The position numbers and the translations under genes are program-made. Of a DNA stretch of 64,000 nt, positions 59,681 to 64,000 are shown one piece after another (the stretch's first letter is position 1; the number at the start of each line of letters is the position of its first letter). The DNA is from Lachnospiraceae bacterium. GTDB lineage: Bacteria; Bacillota; Clostridia; Lachnospirales; Lachnospiraceae. The stretch spans positions 1 through 64,000 of the forward strand of contig JAEETA010000004.1 in NCBI GenBank assembly GCA_016286555.1. Direction: 5' to 3'. The notes under the pieces are model-generated. The model did not search any database. It saw only the letters and a list, made by a program, of their open reading frames with translations, and was not told where the DNA came from.

Positions 59681-59778
59681 CGGAAACGCATCACGGATAT
59701 TTTGCCCGATTTTTGTTATTTTGCGGCTTCGTGAGAATCTTTCTCGGCAGGGCCTCCTCCGGGGCACTGCGCGCGCCG

Positions 59779-60459
59779 TCAGGCCTGCAGGAGCGCATCT
59801 CTGCGCTGCGCAAACTCCGCGTAAAAATCCCCCGATTCATAAGGCGCATAAAAGAGGGAAAAGACTCTGCGGATGACGGTTTCATTGGGCGTCTGTCCTC
59901 GCATGGCCACGGCAATCTCGTGCCAGTGCAAAAGGAACTCCGCATAGCGCTCATCATCAATGGCAGCATCCGCAATCCATTTTTTCACCTTTACCTTACT
60001 GCGGGGATGATCGCATTCTCCGTCCTGCAGGAAGTAGGAAAAACCATCTTCCGTATAGATCCGTCCCAAAGGGAAGAGCCTGCACAGATCCGGGCGCTTC
60101 GTATAGACGGAGCACTGGCCGGCATCGTTTAAGAAAGGGCAGGGGCGCAGTTCCTCCCCGCAAACGTTGCGGAGCGGATCTCCCGTCACATCCTTTTTCG
60201 GAATGCCACGCAAGACCGGCATCAGCATCCCGTCCCGGATGGTCAGCTCCAGCTTCCGGGCTTCGATCAGTTCCGTCAGTGTGAATCCGGTGGCTTCCGA
60301 GAGGTGATGCACATCCAGAGGCGTCAGCACGATGGAGTCCACCATGACCTCACAGCATCTGGAGCACCCTTTGCAGCCGCCTGTGTCCGCCCGGACCATA
60401 TCCCGGGGCGTATACAGTTTTCCGTCGGAGATCTCCTCCAGAGAACCTTCTCTCAGCAT
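59779..60459 (-). CDS. YkgJ-family cysteine cluster protein
   Basis: CKGCSRCCEVMVDSIVLTPLDVHHLSEATGF, PCPFLNDAGQCSVYTKRPDLCRLFPLGR. Confidence 0.85.
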   Translation of the reverse strand: MLREGSLEEISDGKLYTPRDMVRADTGGCKGCSRCCEVMVDSIVLTPLDVHHLSEATGFTLTELIEARKLELTIRDGMLMPVLRGIPKKDVTGDPLRNVCGEELRPCPFLNDAGQCSVYTKRPDLCRLFPLGRIYTEDGFSYFLQDGECDHPRSKVKVKKWIADAAIDDERYAEFLLHWHEIAVAMRGQTPNETVIRRVFSLFYAPYESGDFYAEFAQRRDALLQA

Positions 60460-60474
60460 TTTTCTTACATCCTT

Positions 60475-61050
60475 TTACCGCTGTCTTCCCAGAGCAAAAG
60501 CCTTCCGGTTCAGCTCCAGGAATTTGGGCGGCACATTTTTCTCCAGGGCCTGCTGCCACACCGCTTCCGGGATCTCCGGGAAATACAGGGAAAGTCTCCC
60601 CATGAGTGCGATGTTCACGGCCTTGGCACTGCCCGCTTCCTCTGCCATCCGCAGAAAATCATCTGCGTCCACCAGAGCACCGGCTGCTTCCATTTTCGTG
60701 ACCAGATCCTCAGGATAAACTGCATCCCCTGCGATGACGGGCATGGGCTCCATGCGCTGGGTATTGACGATGATGCGGCCGCCTGTCTTCAGATATTCCA
60801 GCCATCTGGCAGCCTCCAGCAACTCGAAGGACAGGATGATGTCCGCCTCTCCCCTGTCAATGATGGGGGAACGGACCAGATCACCGAAGCGGACATAGGT
60901 TACCACGCTGCCGCCCCGCTGGCTCATACCGTGTACCTCGGATACCTTTACGTCAAATCCCTGTTCCAGTAAAACGGCGCCCAGAAGTTTGCTGGCAAGA
61001 AGGGTTCCCTGTCCGCCGACGCCGACGATCATGATATTTTTCGTTTCCAT
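60475..61050 (-). CDS. iorB: Indolepyruvate ferredoxin oxidoreductase beta subunit
   Basis: METKNIMIVGVGGQGTLLASKLLGAVLLEQGFDVKVSEVHGMSQRGGSVVTYVRFG; overlaps the iorA stop. Confidence 0.92.
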   Translation of the reverse strand: METKNIMIVGVGGQGTLLASKLLGAVLLEQGFDVKVSEVHGMSQRGGSVVTYVRFGDLVRSPIIDRGEADIILSFELLEAARWLEYLKTGGRIIVNTQRMEPMPVIAGDAVYPEDLVTKMEAAGALVDADDFLRMAEEAGSAKAVNIALMGRLSLYFPEIPEAVWQQALEKNVPPKFLELNRKAFALGRQR

Positions 61051-62780
61051 CAGCAGGTTCCCTCCAATGCGCCAAAACGGCAGAGCTGCGTGCATACCTT
61101 ACATCCGATGCACAGGGTCCGGTCGATCTGTACCTTGCCGTCCACAACGGAAATGGCAGGGCAGCCGATCTGCATACATGCCTTACAACCGACACACTTG
61201 TCATGATTTACACTGATGGGAGGCTTATGCTCCACACCTTTGATCATGACGCAGGGTCTGCGGCTGATGATGATGGAGGGACCTTCGTAGGCCAGCTCCT
61301 CCCGGATCACCTGCTCAGTGGTCTTCAGATCGTAAGGATCCGTCACCACCACATGCTCATATCCCAGAGCACGGCAAAGGGCCTCCAGGTCCACCTTCCC
61401 CGCGGGCTCTCCACGGAGATTCTTACCGGTGGTGGGATTTTGCTGATGTCCCGTCATACCCGTGATAGAATTGTCCAGGATGATCACGGTGGAATTGCTC
61501 ATATTGTAGGCGACGTCCGTGATGCCGGTGATACCGGAGTGAATGAAGGTGGAATCGCCGATGACGCCCACGCTCTTTTTTTCACCCTCGGGACCCATCG
61601 CTTTGTTAAAGCCGTGGAGACCGGAGCAGGAAGCACCCATACAAACATTCAGGTCCATGGCATTTAACGGCGCCACAGCTCCCAGAGTGTAGCAGCCGAT
61701 GTCACCGTAGACCATGCACTTTAATTTCTTCAGCAGATGGAAGATCCCGCGATGAGGGCATCCTGCACACATGACGGGAGGTCTGCCGGGGATCTCGTCG
61801 GGAAGAGAAGTGCAGGTCGGCTCCTCCATTCCCATGCAGTGCCGGATCAGGTTCGGAGAAAACTCTCCGCAGATGGGGAACCGGTCCTTACCCTCCACGG
61901 TAAGTCCCAGGGCTCTGCAGTGGGTCTCGATGAAAGGATCCAGCTCCTCCAGAACGATGAGACGGTCCACCTTCGCGGCAAAATCACGGATCAGCTTCTC
62001 GGGAAGGGGCCAGATCATACCCAGTTTCAGAATGCTGGCATTCTCACCGAACACCTCTCTCGCATACTGGTAGGAGGTGGAGGAGGTGATGATTCCCAAA
62101 GAAGTATCGCCCAGTTCGGCGCGGTTCAGATCACAGGTTTCCGCCCAGGCGATCAGATCCTTCGTCCGCTGCTCCACGCGCACGTGTCCGTCCCGGGAGT
62201 TCTTGGTCATCATGACCTTGGTGGGATCCTTCTGATAAGGGACCTGTGCAGGTTCGACCCGTTCTCCTGCGGTGACCACACTCTGGGAATGGGCCACTCT
62301 GGTGCAGAGTTTTAAGAAGACGGGGGTATTAAACTGCTCGGAGATCTCAAAGGCTTTTTTTGCAAAAAGCAGTGCCTCAGCGGAATCGGAGGGCTCCAGC
62401 ATGGGGACTTTTGCAGCCTGCGCATAGTGCCTGGAGTCCTGCTCGTTCTGGGAGGAATGCATGCCGGGATCGTCCGCCACACAGATCACCAGTCCGGCAT
62501 TCAACCCCTGGTAGGAAATGGTAAAGAGGGGATCCGCCGCCACATTAAGGCCCACGTGCTTCATGGCGGAAGCGGCGCGGACACCGCCCAGGGTAGCACC
62601 GTGTGCGGCTTCCAGAGCCACCTTCTCGTTGGGGGCCCACTCACAATAGATCTCGTCATATTTTGCAGCTTCCTCGGTGATCTCCGTGCTGGGAGTCCCG
62701 GGATAGCTGGAGATAAACCGCACGCCCGCTTCGTAGAGTCCTCTGGCTACGGCTTTGTTTCCAAGCATCAATTCCTTCAT
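61050..62780 (-). CDS. iorA: Indolepyruvate ferredoxin oxidoreductase alpha subunit
   Basis: 576 aa; GNKAVARGLYEAGVRFISSYPGTPSTEI, MCAGCPHRGIFHLLKK, two C-terminal 4Fe-4S motifs. Confidence 0.95.
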   Translation of the reverse strand: MKELMLGNKAVARGLYEAGVRFISSYPGTPSTEITEEAAKYDEIYCEWAPNEKVALEAAHGATLGGVRAASAMKHVGLNVAADPLFTISYQGLNAGLVICVADDPGMHSSQNEQDSRHYAQAAKVPMLEPSDSAEALLFAKKAFEISEQFNTPVFLKLCTRVAHSQSVVTAGERVEPAQVPYQKDPTKVMMTKNSRDGHVRVEQRTKDLIAWAETCDLNRAELGDTSLGIITSSTSYQYAREVFGENASILKLGMIWPLPEKLIRDFAAKVDRLIVLEELDPFIETHCRALGLTVEGKDRFPICGEFSPNLIRHCMGMEEPTCTSLPDEIPGRPPVMCAGCPHRGIFHLLKKLKCMVYGDIGCYTLGAVAPLNAMDLNVCMGASCSGLHGFNKAMGPEGEKKSVGVIGDSTFIHSGITGITDVAYNMSNSTVIILDNSITGMTGHQQNPTTGKNLRGEPAGKVDLEALCRALGYEHVVVTDPYDLKTTEQVIREELAYEGPSIIISRRPCVMIKGVEHKPPISVNHDKCVGCKACMQIGCPAISVVDGKVQIDRTLCIGCKVCTQLCRFGALEGTC

Positions 62781-62838
62781 AAAATATTCTGTCCTTTTCG
62801 GGTAAAAATGGATTGCAGCATGACAGTTCTGTCACAAA

Positions 62839-64000
62839 TCAGCTGCGATTTTCCTGTGCCACCAGCTGGTCGGCGCCGTGACGTTTCCGCAGTACGGGCT
62901 TCTCGATCTTTCCTGTGGCGTTCCGGGGAATCTCCTCGAAGAAGATCTCCTTGGGTCTCTTGTAACGGGCCAGGCCCATGCAGAACTCCTCGATCTCTTC
63001 CTTGGTGCAGGTGAAGCCTTCCTTGATCTCAATGATGGCCGCGGTCTTCTCTCCCAGACGGTAGTCGGGGATGCCGATGACGGCCACATCCTTTACTTTG
63101 TCGTAGCCACGGATGAAGTTCTCGATCTGCACGGGGTAGATGTTCTCGCCACCGCTGACGATGACGTCCTTCTTTCTGTCCACCAGGAAGATAAAGCCGT
63201 CCTCATCCGTCATCGCCATGTCGCCGGTGTAGAGCCAGCCGTCCTTCAGAACCTCTGCGGTGGCCTCGGGATTGTTGTAATAGCAGGTCATGACGCCGGG
63301 GCCCTTAACGCAGAGCTCACCCACTTCTCCCTGCTTAACTTCCTTGTCGTCCTCGCCTACGATCTTGCACTCCCAGCGATAACCGGGCACGCCGATGGCA
63401 CCCACTTTGTGGATGTTCTCCACGCCCAGATGCACGCAGCCGGGGCCGGTGGATTCGGAAAGACCGTAGTTCGTGTCGTAGTCATGATTCGGGAAGTATT
63501 CCTTCCAGCGCTTGATAAGGCTGGGAGGAACGGGCTGTGCACCGATGTGCATCAGTCTCCACTGATCCAGCTGATAGTCGGAAAGCTTCAGTTCCCCTCT
63601 GTCCAGGCCGTCCAGGATATCCTGAGCCCAGGGCACCAGGAGCCAAACGATGGTGCAGTGCTCCGTGGAAATGGCGGAGAGAATGGTACCCGGCTTTGCA
63701 CCTTTCAGAAGGACTGCCTTGCTGCCGGCAACCAGGGAACCCATCCAGTGGAATTTCGCACCGGTATGATACAGGGGCGGAATGCAGAGGAAGGTATCTT
63801 CACGGCCGGTGGAGTGGTGCTTCTGCTCCATCTCCGCAGCCTGTGTCAGGGACAGATGCTTGTGCAGGATCGCCTTGGGGAATCCGGTGGTGCCGGAGGA
63901 AAAATAGATGGCACCGTAATCATCGTCAGTGATGGTCACATCCGGAGCGACGCTGGAGCAATCCGCCACCAGCTCGCGATAGCTCTCCGCGAAACGGGGA
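62839..64000 (-). CDS. AMP-dependent acyl-CoA synthetase/ligase, N-terminus beyond the window
   Basis: DDYGAIYFSSGTTGFPKAILHKHLS, NYGLSESTG, GWLYTGDMAMTDEDGFIFLVDRKKDVIVSGGENIYP, NATGKIEKPVLRKR. The frame stays open from 63969 to 64000 (PRFAESYRELVADCSS). Confidence 0.93.
   Translation of the reverse strand, partial: PRFAESYRELVADCSSVAPDVTITDDDYGAIYFSSGTTGFPKAILHKHLSLTQAAEMEQKHHSTGREDTFLCIPPLYHTGAKFHWMGSLVAGSKAVLLKGAKPGTILSAISTEHCTIVWLLVPWAQDILDGLDRGELKLSDYQLDQWRLMHIGAQPVPPSLIKRWKEYFPNHDYDTNYGLSESTGPGCVHLGVENIHKVGAIGVPGYRWECKIVGEDDKEVKQGEVGELCVKGPGVMTCYYNNPEATAEVLKDGWLYTGDMAMTDEDGFIFLVDRKKDVIVSGGENIYPVQIENFIRGYDKVKDVAVIGIPDYRLGEKTAAIIEIKEGFTCTKEEIEEFCMGLARYKRPKEIFFEEIPRNATGKIEKPVLRKRHGADQLVAQENRS

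Overview
The window looks like chromosomal DNA from a gut-type Lachnospiraceae/Clostridia Firmicute. Most of it is recognisable metabolism and housekeeping: a carbohydrate ABC transporter; a t6A tRNA-modification operon (tsaE-tsaB-rimI-rnz-tsaD-ispD); an FMN-riboswitch-controlled ribU; secA-prfB; a hexuronate cluster (uxaA/uxaB divergent from a LacI regulator and uxaC); an MCP; a Zn/Mn-type ABC transporter with a Fur-family regulator; ptb-buk; a five-gene oligopeptide ABC operon; a GH31 enzyme; a heterodimeric ABC exporter; a HerA-like ATPase; and iorAB with an acyl-CoA ligase. The less ordinary content is as follows. (1) Three secreted proteins share a C-terminal module of four DUF4214-like repeats. 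One is a 953-codon open frame on the minus strand (1-2860), absent from the ORF track because it runs off the window edge; it carries three tandem ~270-280 aa DUF6273/C-type-lectin-like modules. The other two are transglutaminase-like. (2) An OppC-type permease has a ~360 aa insertion between its first two predicted TM segments. (3) Operator-like palindromes appear to link the carbohydrate ABC transporter to the hexuronate regulator about 20 kb away. (4) Several intergenic regions contain nested or serial hairpins that the genes do not explain. No tRNA, rRNA, CRISPR array, transposase or phage gene was recognised. All family assignments come from reading the translations by eye; no database search was run.
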